In this document: positions 1 to 11,412 of the stretch, one piece after another
Position numbering within the stretch: the first letter of the stretch is position 1
Layout of the letters: every line of letters begins with the position of its first letter
From: Blasia pusilla
Taxonomy: Eukaryota > Marchantiophyta > Marchantiopsida > Blasiales
DNA: 64,000 bases
Reading direction: 5' to 3'
Assembly (NCBI GenBank): GCA_050084515.1
Contig: CM114274.1
Coordinates: forward strand, 22,568,001 to 22,632,000
Program-made: the position numbers and the translations under genes
The notes under the pieces: model-generated
What the model was told of the DNA's origin: nothing
Seen by the model: only the letters and a program-made list of their open reading frames with translations
Databases searched by the model: none

Positions 1-2
1 TG

Positions 3-716
3 GAGAGAGGTCACCTAGGAGATTGGGACCTCCAGTTGCCATGGTTGGCGATGGGATACAGATTCAGCAGGCAAGCATCCTTAGCGTCTTTTTCACCGTA
101 CTTGCTACTTTATGGCCGAGAGCCAGATTTACCTGCGGCCATTCGTCGAGATGCTGGTGAGGTGCTGAACCTTGATGACCCAGATGTATGGGTGCGAGCA
201 TGTTCTCAGAGGGCTGAGTTATTTCGGAGAGTGATGTCCATGGCGTTCGAGACCTTGGCGATTGCACAGCATCGAGATACGTTGAGGTATGCGACTATTC
301 GAGGTGGTGGTTATCGACCAACTATCCGGAGGTTTCATCAGGGAGATTATGTCTATTTGCAGCAGACGGCACCGACGACGTTGGATGTGACTGCAGGGCG
401 TACTATCCTGAGAGTGCGTGATATTTTGCCATTGGGTGTTCTCTTGCTGGAGGGACGCGATGGTATGGTATGGAAGGACCATGTGCGTAATTGTGCGCCA
501 TGTCACCTTCCTAACATTGATGGTACAATAGATCCGAGGTTAGTAGTAGTTCTTGCAGGCTTGCGTTGTATGTTGTGTGGTTCTGCCCGTGGTGCGGTCA
601 CGATGCTAGTCTGTGATGGGTGTTCGAGAGGATGGCATATGGCATGTTTGACGCCACCTCTCACTAGGGTTCCTCAGGGACGATGGATGTGTCCCAGATG
701 TACAGAGAGAAGGTAG
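3..716 (+). CDS. Ty3/gypsy polyprotein C-terminus: integrase tail plus PHD finger (partial)
   Basis: The reading frame is open from the left window edge to TAG at 714-716, so this is the 3' end of a longer pol gene. It aligns residue for residue with the integrase end of the gypsy element at 56-64 kb, including WLAMGYRFSRQASL and the later WKDHVRNCAPCHLPN. Counting from the codon at 36, residues 176-226 form a complete C4HC3 PHD zinc finger: C178, C181, C193, C196, H201, C204, C219 and C222, with the usual GWHMACL and GRWMCPRC context. The integrase tail would act in proviral integration in the nucleus. PHD fingers commonly read histone H3 tails, so a targeting role is plausible but inferred. 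No stop or frameshift is seen in this part, unlike the other two copies in the window. Integrase catalytic residues lie outside the window. Confidence 0.9.
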   Translation, partial: ERGHLGDWDLQLPWLAMGYRFSRQASLASFSPYLLLYGREPDLPAAIRRDAGEVLNLDDPDVWVRACSQRAELFRRVMSMAFETLAIAQHRDTLRYATIRGGGYRPTIRRFHQGDYVYLQQTAPTTLDVTAGRTILRVRDILPLGVLLLEGRDGMVWKDHVRNCAPCHLPNIDGTIDPRLVVVLAGLRCMLCGSARGAVTMLVCDGCSRGWHMACLTPPLTRVPQGRWMCPRCTERR

Positions 717-889
717 TTCTATATTCCGACTTGTATCTATGACATGGATGACAAGGAGGCGACTAACGATGGGGCCACATGAGCACCCGGCCTTCTTGCT
801 CTTAGCGTTCGAGAGATGTATGTCATGGTAGGTAGGGATAGATGGCTATCTGGAGTTAGAGGGACCTAACCACCAGCTAGGGGGGCGAT
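717..889 (+). other. Gypsy 3' untranslated region ending in polypurine tract
   Basis: This noncoding stretch follows the pol stop codon and ends with a purine run, AGGGGGGCGAT, at about 879-889, directly before the terminal repeat. The same stretch follows the PHD finger at 38.4-38.57 kb, and a related one follows it at 56.6-56.8 kb in the opposite orientation. Its position fits a plus-strand primer (polypurine tract). Confidence 0.6.
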
Positions 890-1658
890 TGGAGATATTT
901 TGGTTCTTCTTGTCTCGTTGTTTGGATGCCATGAGTTAGCATGGGATCATGCGTGTTTGTATGTATGTTCGGTGACAGCGATGTATGTTGTGTAGCGATG
1001 TGTATGCGCACGACAGCTGTCACGTCTTTTAGGATAGATCGGTGGGATCTAATAGAGCGCCTTTATGAGTAGTGGAGGACACGCCCAGTAGGTCGAGGGT
1101 GACCTGCTGAGGCCCTTGGAAACCTGAGATAGCAGGTTTTCCCTTCGTTTCGGCTCATTTGGAGCCATATTGAGGAACTTACTATTTTAGGTGAGTACCA
1201 TTTTGAGTATATGATCGACTTACTATTTTTGGTAAGTGGCCCTTGACCTCCTACATCAGGTCAAGAGCCAAGGAGGTGACTTGGGAGAATAGGTTACCAT
1301 GGAGAGAGCTTGGGAGAGGGGAGGGGTATACCTCAAGGAGAGAGAGCTTGAGAGCTGATTCTCTCTTTGTTGAACCTCTTGGCATGAGGCGGCGGAGCTA
1401 TGGTACCTTGCCTTGTGAGTGTAACCCAAGCCTCTCATTAGGAGAGTGGGTTTGGTTTGACATGAGAGAAAGTGCACACCTTTGAGAGCTATGGTGTGAG
1501 ATGGTGGAGAGAGAGATTGGATCTTACTTTATTGGAGATATTTTGGTTCTTCTTGTCTCGTTGTTTGGATGCCATGAGTTAGCATGGGATCATGCGTGTT
1601 TGTGTGTGTGTTCGCTGACAGCGATGTATGTTGTGTAGCGATGTGTATGCGCACGACA
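890..1658 (+). repeat. Gypsy 3' terminal repeat with duplicated ends
   Basis: The repeat starts TGGAGATATTTTGG right after the polypurine tract and ends GCACGACA, giving TG...CA termini. A 126-bp block at 890-1015 recurs almost unchanged at 1533-1658, with about 517 bp between. The middle part (about 1016-1530) is shared with the gypsy fragment at 38.7-39.25 kb, so it belongs to the element family rather than to host DNA. A related block-middle-block layout ends the gypsy element at 56029-56610. The LTR may simply carry a copy of its own start at its end, or a short 126-bp LTR may flank a deletion derivative. The 5' LTR is outside the window, so I cannot decide. Confidence 0.6.
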
Positions 1659-1915
1659 ATCCTCCTCAACAAGGATGCATGTAGCACAAGGTCATAGCAA
1701 TCCTCCAAACAATGAAACAACATTTGAAGGAAGGAGATATCATGGCAAGAGTTGAATAGTAATTTCAACATACCAATAGAAATACATAGAATTACACGTA
1801 CATATAGCATACAAGTAGAAGTACCTCATATATATCCATATATATGCTTTACATATAAGTACATCTCATATGGCTATTTTTGTTCATTGTGTCCTCAATG
1901 AAGTTCAATTATGTC

Positions 1916-3337
1916 TTAATGTAAACTCTCAAGATCTCCCTTGAAATCCCCTACCAAGGCATGACAAAAGGCTGTAGATATCATTGTAAGAGCATCCGCA
2001 TTCTGTTGTAGGACTTTCAACTCTAATTTTCGCTGTTCAATATCCATTCTTTGACCATCATGTATAACATCTATCATGGCATCAGTAGATTCCTTCATGG
2101 CATCTCCCATGGAGCTCTTACGCCGTCGTTTTCCTCTAATCCCATCCTTGAGGCTCTTCCTTTTCAAAGTTTCCTTGCCGAAATCTACATTGCCACATAA
2201 CACCACTAAAGTCATTAACTACATTTCCACATAAGACCAAAAAAGTCACAAAAATCATTAAAGACAATTATAAGAACCTTCAGTATGAGCACACGATGAA
2301 GGCGCACACGGAGTAGTTGGGATCTCTTCTGCATCCACTCGGATCTGAAATGACTCCACATCTATACAAACAATAAATAAATTAGTAGTAGCATATGTGC
2401 ATAATAAGTGAAATTAACAAAGAAAAGAACTTCCTTTGTTTCATATTCATGTACCTGGAGAAGACGATGGAGGAGAAGGTTCGTTGGTTGGGATCTCAAA
2501 TGACTCCACCTCTATATAAACAACCAATACGTTAGTAGTAGCCTTGTATTGATACTAAGAAACAAATGAACAAGGTGACATCCTTCTTCTTTTGGTAAGA
2601 TTGATATACCTGGTGGCACGAGTGAAGCTATCGGACTCATGGGTGGAGGATTGAAGTTAGCATTAAGATCAGGTAGAAGTGAAGTATCAAAGGTGGACAC
2701 TCCCATGCTCTCTGGGTCCACGTCTTGTCTTTTGGGGAGTCATTCTACTAGACCCTTGTAATAGGCTTCATCAAAGTTTGAAGGTAAACCTAGTGCTTTC
2801 CGGTCCTTTCTCAAAGATGCGAGTGTCAAAGTAAGACAATTCACCGCTTTTGGCCTTTCGCTCCCAATCATGAACCTGTAATGAAAACTTACATGAGTGT
2901 CAATTGTAAAATAAAGACACTTCATGTTTTGCATCACATCATAAAAATTGGATACCACCAACTTAACTTACTTGTTTGAATTCTTTTATGAGAGCACTCC
3001 ATTTCTTTTTGCACGCCTTTGGCCATCACGAATAGGTTGCTTTATCCCATTCTTCAAACAAAAGTCACCACTTTTTCCACTTTTGTTTTAAGGTGGCCAT
3101 AGTAGATTGAGTAGTATAATTCAGTTCTAATCGCTCCATTTCATCTCGTTTTTTGCAATCAGAATTTGAATCTCGGAAGTTGTCCATGGAATCACTTAGC
3201 ATTTCTGCGTTGGTACTTGAGAATCGAGTATGATACAATCCTCGTCCATATGACTTCCTTCCTACAACGGCAAGAAAAAGAGTAGTGAAACTTTTATTTT
3301 TGAAAAAATGGATTGAAGAAATAATATGACTTCCCAA
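1916..3337 (-). pseudogene. Myb/SANT-like (trihelix) DNA-binding protein, decayed, probably Harbinger-associated
   Basis: Pieces of one gene lie in order on the minus strand. At about 3110-2970 is a Myb/SANT-like domain (KQKWKKW, then LLFEEWDKATYS, then WPKACKKKWSALIKEFKQ) broken by two in-frame TGA codons and followed by a plausible donor site, GTAAGT. At 2870-2740 is HDWE/RPKAVN...LPSNFDEAYYKGLVE, the usual continuation of these domains. At 2721-2512 is an acidic, proline-rich segment. At 2215-1916 is a basic stretch followed by a predicted coiled coil (MDIEQRKLELKVLQQNA). This layout matches plant Myb/SANT-like proteins, which occur as the second ORF of PIF/Harbinger transposons and also as host genes. 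Exon borders are uncertain. A gypsy end lies at 1658, just beyond its 3' end, so the two may have been joined by insertion. Confidence 0.55.
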
Positions 3338-3415
3338 GAAAAAGAGTAGTGAAAATTTGATTGTTACTCTTATGCAAAGATTTCAGTCATTGGATGGAAT
3401 CAAGGAATGGTTGAA

Positions 3416-3497
3416 AAAGTTTATTGAGGATGGTGGGTGGAAGTTCCTGAACATGAACGCAAAGTTTATTGAGGATGGTGGGTGGAAGTTCCTGAAA
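3416..3497 (+). repeat. 45-bp tandem duplication
   Basis: The segment AAGTTTATTGAGGATGGTGG and the following bases occur twice with a 45-bp period. As 45 is a multiple of three, the overlapping short ORF (3357-3713) stays open and shows KFIEDGGWKFL twice. I recognise no protein family in that ORF and do not call it a gene. Confidence 0.8.
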
Positions 3498-3822
3498 GCA
3501 AAGGCCGCGGGAAAGCCATGCGTGTGTCTTCGTTATCTTGTCCTACTTGTCCTACGCGCTATCGGGATGAGTCGATTCGAATGCGCGACTCAGCCCCGGC
3601 GAACGAGCGGAAGAGGCGTCTTGACAATGAGAGAAGCTCGAAGAAGCAGCTTGATTGAGAAGCTCTCAGAGAAGCAGCTTGTGCTCATGTGTTCTTGCCA
3701 GATCTGGTCTTGAACCTAACGCTATCGCTCCATGAGGCTATATTCCAGGCAGGCTGTCTACTTGGAACGAGCAGGAGATCAATGTGTACAGTAGAGAATT
3801 TCTGGGCTCGTGGATTTTGGTC

Positions 3823-3967
<145 letters not shown>

Positions 3968-4138
3968 GTCGAAACCCCTTTTCTCGACGAGGACGGACTT
4001 CTGAACAGGCCCGAGGGAGAGTGATGCCCATGATTTGTGTTTGGTATGGCAGCAGAAGAGAGTTCTTGGAGTGCAAATTATCGATAGTCTCGAGGCATCT
4101 AGTCCACAGAAATCCCAAACGCCTATAGGACCGGCTCT

Positions 4139-4642
4139 ATGCATGTGAATTACATGGCATTCGACTGGTACCTTCACATCCAGATTATGGATATTGCCTC
4201 CAATTTCTCACCGTCGATTTGGATCTCGTGGTCCGGTGGTCTTCTTACTGCTGTGTTTTCGTTTTCCTTGGCTGCGGCCGTTGCCCAAGCTCTAGTCCAG
4301 CAGTGCTACCAAGGGAAAATACCATGGGAGGAACCGGAATGGATTCATTCACTTGGACGGATGCCCATTGAAATCTCCCCGTCGTCTTGCACTCAAGCCC
4401 AAGTGACCATGGGTCAAGTAAGTCATCACTTTGAAAATGTAAAATCCATCCTCATGGTCAAATCCGTGCATGAAGTAACCGCCCCCCACGAAATGTGCAA
4501 ACTCGTGGCGGCGCTTAGCAAAAAAAAACAGCAGCTCGTGGACACAATTGAGCCTGGAAATTTGCGAGTCCTCGAAATCATCTTTCTCTTACGTCGATCA
4601 CAGTCGATTCGAAACGGAAGTTCGGATCGATTTGGTCACTGA
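4139..4642 (+). CDS. Hypothetical ORF, 167 codons, doubtful
   Basis: This open frame encodes a protein with one hydrophobic stretch at about residues 30-55 (SGGLLTAVFSFSLAAAVAQA) and no motif I recognise. It begins near the CCAAACGCCTATA sequence that recurs at about 4775, and nothing around it looks like a promoter or splice structure. It could be a chance ORF or an exon of an unrecognised gene. Confidence 0.2.
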   Translation: MHVNYMAFDWYLHIQIMDIASNFSPSIWISWSGGLLTAVFSFSLAAAVAQALVQQCYQGKIPWEEPEWIHSLGRMPIEISPSSCTQAQVTMGQVSHHFENVKSILMVKSVHEVTAPHEMCKLVAALSKKKQQLVDTIEPGNLRVLEIIFLLRRSQSIRNGSSDRFGH

Positions 4643-6636
4643 CTTTACTTCTCGAGCTACAACACTTGAAGAATCAAGGAGATCCTAAGATTCTCTAATA
4701 GTGTTCCACCTTGCGTTGAGATCTGCAGGATCTTATGAAACATTCTAGATTCCACAGAAATTCCAAAGAAATTCCAAACGCCTATATTCTAAGTGTGAAT
4801 TACAATCAAATTTTCACACTTAGAATTACAATTCGAGTAATTCTAAGAGCGCAAAGCTGAAGCACGGAACGAGTGTCAGAACTACTGCATATGGGAAAAC
4901 AAATCCTCCTCGACAAAGAAAAATCCCCCTCGCTCCCAGGTTCTATGGAAAACTCCAAACTTTGGACATTTTCGATTCCTGTTTCCGCTTGCTCCCTCGG
5001 TTACTTTGGATCTCTAGCAGAACTTCTAGAGGTAGAGCGCACAGAGTAGAGTTTAGCGACCTTACACCTCACGATATGCTTAGATGATTTGTATGGGTGA
5101 CCGGCGTGTATGGAATCACATCGTTGAGTAAAATAAGCACATTTAAGGTCTTGGGAAATAGAGACAGACGCATGAGATCACAAACAAGGAGGACACGCCA
5201 TTTTCTCAGTGAGCTATTTTATTGAGAAAAATTCTGATCAAACGCATCTTTGGACTGGGTTATGGTGCATGGATTGAGAGTGATAATTTTCATGAACCCA
5301 GAGGAACTTAAGATTTATATCTTTGGATCCGGTCACGGGTATGAAGGGGATTCTTCTCAAAACTCGTTAGTGCTTTACCTTGGAATGATTCGGTAGGCTC
5401 ACTCGGCACTCACTGTCACCACTGCCCCGATTCGATGTAGCAAGCAGGGCCGCTCGAGCCGCAATTGATTGAGTCATACTTCTTCTTCCTCACGACCTAA
5501 GAGGGCCTCATGAGACTCCAACGAAATCACAAATGTGTGGCTCAAAGACACACCCAACTGTACTCTTTCGACAAATGATCTCTCTGGCTTTTGTTCAGTC
5601 CTCGGTGGTCTTGAGCAAAGTGCAAACTTTCTCTTCAATTCAAAACTACATGAATACTGTATGCCTGGTGCAAGCTTTCCACCAGATTCTCCCAAGTAAT
5701 AATCTGTGAATTCGAATGTAGGCCAAAATCAGGGCCAACAGATCCAATTACTTCAATTCATGGCCATCCAACCAAATTCTTCCTACGTCATGGGACCCGG
5801 CTACAAGAAGGCCTCTCAAGAAACTTTTCGTCACAAGAAACTATTCGTCACCCTGCCGTCGGAATGGATCCAAACAGAAAGCGAAAAAAACGGCTAGAAT
5901 TGGAACCAGAAGGACCAGTTTTTTTAATTTTCTACCGGCCCCAACGGGTTGTGGACGTCGCAAGGACGCTAATCATTTCTTGCGCCCACTTTTTTTGGGC
6001 GCAAGAAAACCAAGGACTGCCGGGTAAAACCAACGACTCTCTTTGCAAATCACCGATTCCGGCCTGGACAAAAAATTCTGGACCGTCAGATGGAGATCTG
6101 CTTTAACAAGGGCCAGTGTGAGACACCGACGCTGGCCCATGGGACCCGGCCCTTAGAGGACCAATGTCAACGCTTGAAAAGGGTTTCGCAAACCCAATCC
6201 TCTTTTCATTATGTAAATTATTATTATCCCTTCTAAAAATGTTTTGGGCACCTATGTGACCCGGCTTGAAGATCCGAGAAGTTCCTATCCCTCAGCCGCT
6301 TTTGATCTCCCACCGAGACCTCCGATTGAAAGAAACTCCGATACAAAGATCTGGGAGAGCGGTATGAACCATTTCGTGTCGTCACGCGGTTCAAAGGCTC
6401 TCGCCAGTAGAAGTTCTGCTCCTGGAAGGAAACACTCCCGTTACAATACCACTAGTACGAACGAGCAACAGCGGTCCACTCACTCTCTTGTGATCGCTGT
6501 TCGTAGGCTCACAAGGTTCGCGGCAGGGGATGAGGTAGAGAGACAAGAAGAAAGAACAAACGAGATTGAGGGGAGGCGATGGCAAGAGAGTAGGACCGAG
6601 CTGTGGAGAGGTCCAACTGCGAGAGGTACGTGAGAT
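4643..6636. other. Intergenic region; includes hairpin at 5976-6008 and GGGACCCGG boxes
   Basis: No convincing gene is seen. A perfect 13-bp inverted repeat, TTTCTTGCGCCCA / TGGGCGCAAGAAA, lies at 5976-5988 and 5996-6008 and recurs as an 11-bp version at 54879-54903. CATGGGACCCGGC boxes at about 5789 and 6137 match the ends of the MITE-like elements at 53.7-54.5 kb, so about 5.79-6.16 kb is probably a decayed relative. The last 400 bases or so must hold the promoter and 5' UTR of the dehydrogenase gene; AT-rich sequence lies at 6205-6230 but no clear TATA box was identified. Confidence 0.5.
4786..4826. repeat. Perfect 14-bp hairpin
   Basis: ATTCTAAGTGTGAA at 4786-4799 is followed after 13 bases by its exact reverse complement at 4813-4826. 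It sits beside CAGAAATTCCAAACGCCTATA, a near-copy of sequence at 4111-4133. It may be the core of a small, old inverted-repeat element. Confidence 0.7.
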
Positions 6637-9600
6637 ATGGCTGCTTGTCTTGCGAGGCATGAATTCTTTGGATCTCCATACTTACTGCTGCCGAGCAGTT
6701 CTACATCTCATGGCCTCCATCGGTTACCAGACTTAGCCTCATCTCAGGTAGGGTCACTTTTTTCCTCCGTTTTTTCGGGGATTGCATTTTATCTCATCGC
6801 GTGCCGTTCGTTCAAATTCAGGGGCTTGTCCAGGAAGTGTAGTAGATATTTTTTTCGTTACGTTTATTTGGATTGTTCCGAATTTGAATTTGACTTTGTT
6901 AACTTGAGCTCGTGGCTCCTTCTCCGTTGTAGAAGAAGAAGAGGGTCCATGTGCCGATTGCATCTAATTCTCCAAGAAATTTTAGCTCCAACAATGATGG
7001 GCGCCATGTGATTGTCACCGGCGGAAACTGCGGTAAGAAGACAACGAACGTTGTATAATTTCTTTTCGTTTTGGCGTTTGTCTGTCATCAATTTTCAACG
7101 ATAAGGAGGAAAATCAATCCGTACTGCATTTGTAACATCAATATCGAGGTCGCTGCAATTTAAGGCTACAGCAATATTTTGAGGAAGATGGGAGTGACTT
7201 TTGCGCGGACAGGTAAAGGGGCTATGTACTTGTCACAGTCGGAAATAGTTTTATTTTTCTCTTCAATTACAGCGGAGGATCGTAGTATGATTTCTTCGGT
7301 TCCAACCGCTAATTTTTTTCCTATCCAATTTCGGATTTAGCCACATCGAGAAAAATCGGTCCATACTGCATTCATGAAATTGCGCTGGAGATTGCTATTA
7401 TTGAAGGCTGCAGCAACTATTGTTAGGAAGATAAATATTTGGAGTGCTCTGGTGGCATCTATAGATTATCTCTGAAGGAAGTGCCGCATTCTTCTAGTTT
7501 TTTCATCGCATCTCAGCTTTAACCATGGCCAAGAAAACCCTTCTCTTCTGCCTTCGAGAAATTGATCTCGAGAGTGCTACAATTTATTACCGCAGAAATT
7601 ATGGTGAGGAAGGTGAAGTTGGGGAAGAGTCTAGTCACATTCTGTAGTTTGTTTCTCAGGGACAGGAAATGGCACACTCTATTAGAACGACCCACATCGA
7701 AGAGCCATCCCCAAAAGATGGTTATCTTGTGTCTGAATTCAATTTTGCACTAGATGATAGCTCCCGTGAGATGCATACACAAAAAATGAGTATCGAGTCA
7801 TGTTTTTGTTTGACAGGTATAGGCAAAGCAGCGGCGTTGGAGTTCGCAAGGCAGGGAATGGTGGTCACATTAGGTGAGATTGAAAAACCTGTCTTCGACA
7901 TTGGTAATGATCAGACTGTACGCCTTCATAAGAATTAAGAAGATTGCAGCTTTTTCTTGCCCTCCATTGGAAATCGAAAGGCTGGACGTTCTTCATTAGT
8001 TTCATATGGCCACCTATCTTTGGGAAATTGTGAGTGTCGTTCTAAGTTGGGATGTCGGGTGGTAGCATGCAGGGATGAGGAAACTGCTAAGGCCGCAGCT
8101 GCTGAATTATCACGTCTAACAAACAACAGAAATGTCAGGTAGGAGTGTGCATTCATATTATCCTCTTCTAAGAAGCCAGGGATCATTGTGGATCATCTCG
8201 TCGAGATGTATGAACTACCATATGCTGGAATCTTCTGCATTCTTTAACTTCAGGACTTCGTTCTGAGTCCATGGAGTGTTGTCGGTGTTGGATGGTAACG
8301 TGTAGGCTTTTTTATTAGCGTTTGAATTCAGAGTTACCGACAGCCAATGGCAAATCCAACTTGGGACCGATTCTTAAGGTGTTGATATGCATTCGTATAA
8401 TGTCTTCGTGGATTTTGGGTCAGGTCTATGATTTGTGACCTTGGCTCCCTACGATCAGTCAGGAGTTTCGCAAGTGAATACAAGGACTCTGGTCTCGCCC
8501 TAAATGTGCTGGTAAGCTCATTTCTTCTCCCTTCAGCTGGAAGTAGGAAAGGTGTCGTTGTACAGAAGGTGCTGCGTTTGGAGCTAGATCTTGATTTGCT
8601 ATACAATTTCTTGTGCCTGGTTCACCGGAAAAAATAACGCTAGTTATTTAACTAATCCTCATCGATCTCCAGGTGAACAATGCTGGCATAATGGCATGTC
8701 CGCAGTTGTATACAGAAGACGGTTTTGAAATGCAATTTGGGGTAAGAAATGCAACACGAACTTTTCTATATGGAATCGTGCAGAAGTAGCAACTTAAGAG
8801 TTGAGGTATCAGATGAGAAGCTTCCCTTTGAATGACCGTAGACGTCCTCGTTGCGACATTCATTAGTAAGTCCCAACTGTCCTTGATACGCAGGTGAATC
8901 ACTTGGGACATTTCTTGCTGACTTCCTTGCTCATCGACAACCTTGTGGCGAGTGCTTCTGCTGGGTATGTCTGTTGGTTACCACCAGATTTCTGGATCCT
9001 CTGAGCAGTTTCTTTTTCAAGTCTCCATGAAAATACGGTCCAACAGACACACATCGTGCCAATTCCAGGATGGAAAGAATGAAGATGACAGAAACTGTGG
9101 ACGATTTAGTAAAATCTGCTCGAGATCAATGTTGTTGAGTTTTACACTTATTCACATAAGCAAGTTCAATTTTTAGGTAGTTACATACGAAATTTAATTA
9201 CGTATCACCGCTCTTAATTCGGGCATGGTTACGTAGTGTTTAGAATCCTACTTTTGAATCTTGTGATTCTTTGGGTCTTAATTTATGAATGATTACCCAT
9301 TTCTAAGAAGAGGCTTGGGGATTGAAATTTTGGTGTTGATGTATGTACCATTATCCACTTCTAAGAAAACGTTTCGGGATTGAACTAACTGTCGTAGAAC
9401 TGGAGCTACCCGTGAAAACCATTTTGTTTCTGCCCAGAGGCGGAAGTTCTCGCGAATCAAGGTGTTAATAGTATAGATGACCATTTTCTTAGGATGACTC
9501 AAGCCTCAAAGCCACCGGGCGAGCGTGGAACGAATCGTTGGATTTTGAAAGTTTTTGTCCCAAGATTCATGAGGGCAGGCTTAGAAGACGGGGAGGTGCA

Positions 9601-10888
9601 CAAAGATTGCCTGATTGGGTGGATGCATGTTGATAGCAGAACTAAGTCACGGGTGGTGGCGCTAGCGTCTGCTGCAGAGCGCATTGGATACATCGATTTT
9701 ACGGACCTCAACTTCAAAAGCTCAAGAGGTGAGTGGTACCATGGCTGCTCTCGCTCTCGTGAGTTGTTTGGGTCAACTGCACTTTGATAGTATACTAGAC
9801 GCTAGACCCAGTAAAATGTGCGGTGCACTGGAGAAGATGCTGCTTTGCATTACGCCAAAACACACCCATTGAGGTTTCTGCAAACCGTTCTGGCACAGCT
9901 TACAACGCCTGGTTGGCTTATGGGCAGTCGAAACTTGCTAATTGCCTCTTCTCAATGGAGTTGGCGAAGCGGAGCGAACTGCTTGGGCTGCCAATTCTAT
10001 CTAACTCTATGCATCCAGGCTTCGTGGATACTCAGGTAAGGGATGTACTCAGTCTTTGCGATGTGATAATGTACGATGGGCTTTTCACTGTAAGGCATGT
10101 TCCTAATTGGCGCTCGATGTGGCTGGACCGAAAACAATTTCCCGGTCTCTGGATGGTTCTTAGGGCTTCAAGTTCTATTCTGTATGCATGAGATAGTGAG
10201 GAGAATCACTTAGCGCGCACCTAACTTTCAGTGGAGAGCATGCAACGGGGATGGGAAAAGCAATTCCAGTAAACAACAATGTGGATTCGAATAGTGGAAC
10301 ACCGACAAAACCACAGCCGACCAGAAAAATTTAACAGTAAAATTGCTGGATGTAAGAGCACAAATGAACAAAGCGTCGTACTGGAGGGATTTCACGTCAA
10401 AGTTCTAAAAGCTTGCTCGAATTATTCATGCAGTTGCTGCGGTACGTGTTCCCTCAAGGGATAAATAAGAATGAAATGGAGTTCTCTGGACTACGTACCT
10501 CTTTTATGCGGTTGTTCGGGCTCCGAGTAAGTCTCACCCCGGCCTTTTCTTCTTACGTCAGAGGGTCTGCCTTGTCAGCAGCCCACGCCACTTGAGTGCT
10601 CTAGAATGTCAGTGTTTGTTTTCGCTGAACTAATTTTCCCTTCTTGAAACCTTTTACCAGACACCTGACGAAGGAGCGTCCACTGCCATCTTCTTGGCAT
10701 CGTCACCTAAGCTAGGAAACCGGTCGGGGTTATATTTTGAAGATTGCATGGAGCGCACGCCGAGCGTCAGGGCTACCGATTCCAAACTGGCCTCTAGACT
10801 CTGGGATGTCAGCGTGGAGTTAACCGGAGCCTCCTCCGCTCTGGAGCCCTTGGGTCTCTACAAAACTCATTCTCTCGCGACTCTGTGA
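6637..10888 (+). CDS. Short-chain dehydrogenase/reductase, RDH/WWOX/TIC32-like, 11 exons
   Basis: This is the only intact host-type gene found. Exons read: 6637-6747, 6933-7032, 7817-7873, 8066-8138, 8424-8511, 8673-8741, 8894-8964, 9640-9728, 9899-10035, 10434-10526, 10661-10888. Every intron is GT-AG, phases agree across all ten junctions, and the sum is 1116 bases (371 residues plus TGA). Classical SDR landmarks appear in order: TGGNCGIGK (cofactor loop), [22 protein letters not shown], a serine in VALASAA, the catalytic YGQSK, and MHPGFVDT. The C-terminus (TPDEGAS...GLYFEDC...LWDVS) is typical of retinol-dehydrogenase-like plant SDRs. The likely reaction is NAD(P)(H)-dependent redox of a carbonyl or hydroxyl group; the substrate is unknown. 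About 60 residues rich in Ser, Leu and basic amino acids precede the fold and could be a plastid transit peptide. The ATG at 6637 is inferred; GTACGTGAG just upstream also resembles a donor, so exon 1 could differ. Confidence 0.85.
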
Positions 10889-11412
10889 CATCTTTGTCCT
10901 GGTCCCGTAGGTGTAGTTGTAGTAGCTCTTGGTGACACGGTTTCCATTGGTTGCTCCATAAGACTTTGGGAGTATCTCTTCTAATCAAATTCTGATTTTC
11001 CTAGAGACTTCTATCGAAGCAATCCATAACCCTATCAATTGTCGGAGATTGATAGAGATGAAATAAAGGGAGAATCATTACAACGCCGATCTTGGTAGGC
11101 GGGAAAAACATGGGGTGGCGTGGTGCACCGGTCTATACGTACACTTCAATCCTAGAAGCACCTCACCTGTACTCAAAGCAGCCACCACAATTTTCATGGA
11201 AAAGAGTCGATCTATGTGAGCTCTTTGACGTCTATGCAGGAATCCTAAATGCGATACTAATGCTTTGTAAGCATCGCCTAGACCTGACTCTACCATGATT
11301 TCGAATGTGCCACCTGGCCGGAATTGCTGGCCGCTTCGTGTTTGAAGATGAGGTTGATGCCTAAGGACCTCGCGTTAAAAACCAGCATTAACTGCAGCAA
11401 GGGTCCCTCCGT
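10889..11412. other. Dehydrogenase 3' UTR and intergenic DNA
   Basis: Beyond the candidate poly(A) signal I see no coding or repeat signal. Short overlapping ORFs on both strands at 11078-11298 show no recognisable motif. Confidence 0.4.
11062..11067 (+). promoter_or_regulatory. Candidate poly(A) signal of the dehydrogenase gene
   Basis: AATAAA lies 174 bases after the stop codon, the only such hexamer noticed in the following few hundred bases. Plant polyadenylation signals are loose, so this is suggestive only. Confidence 0.35.
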
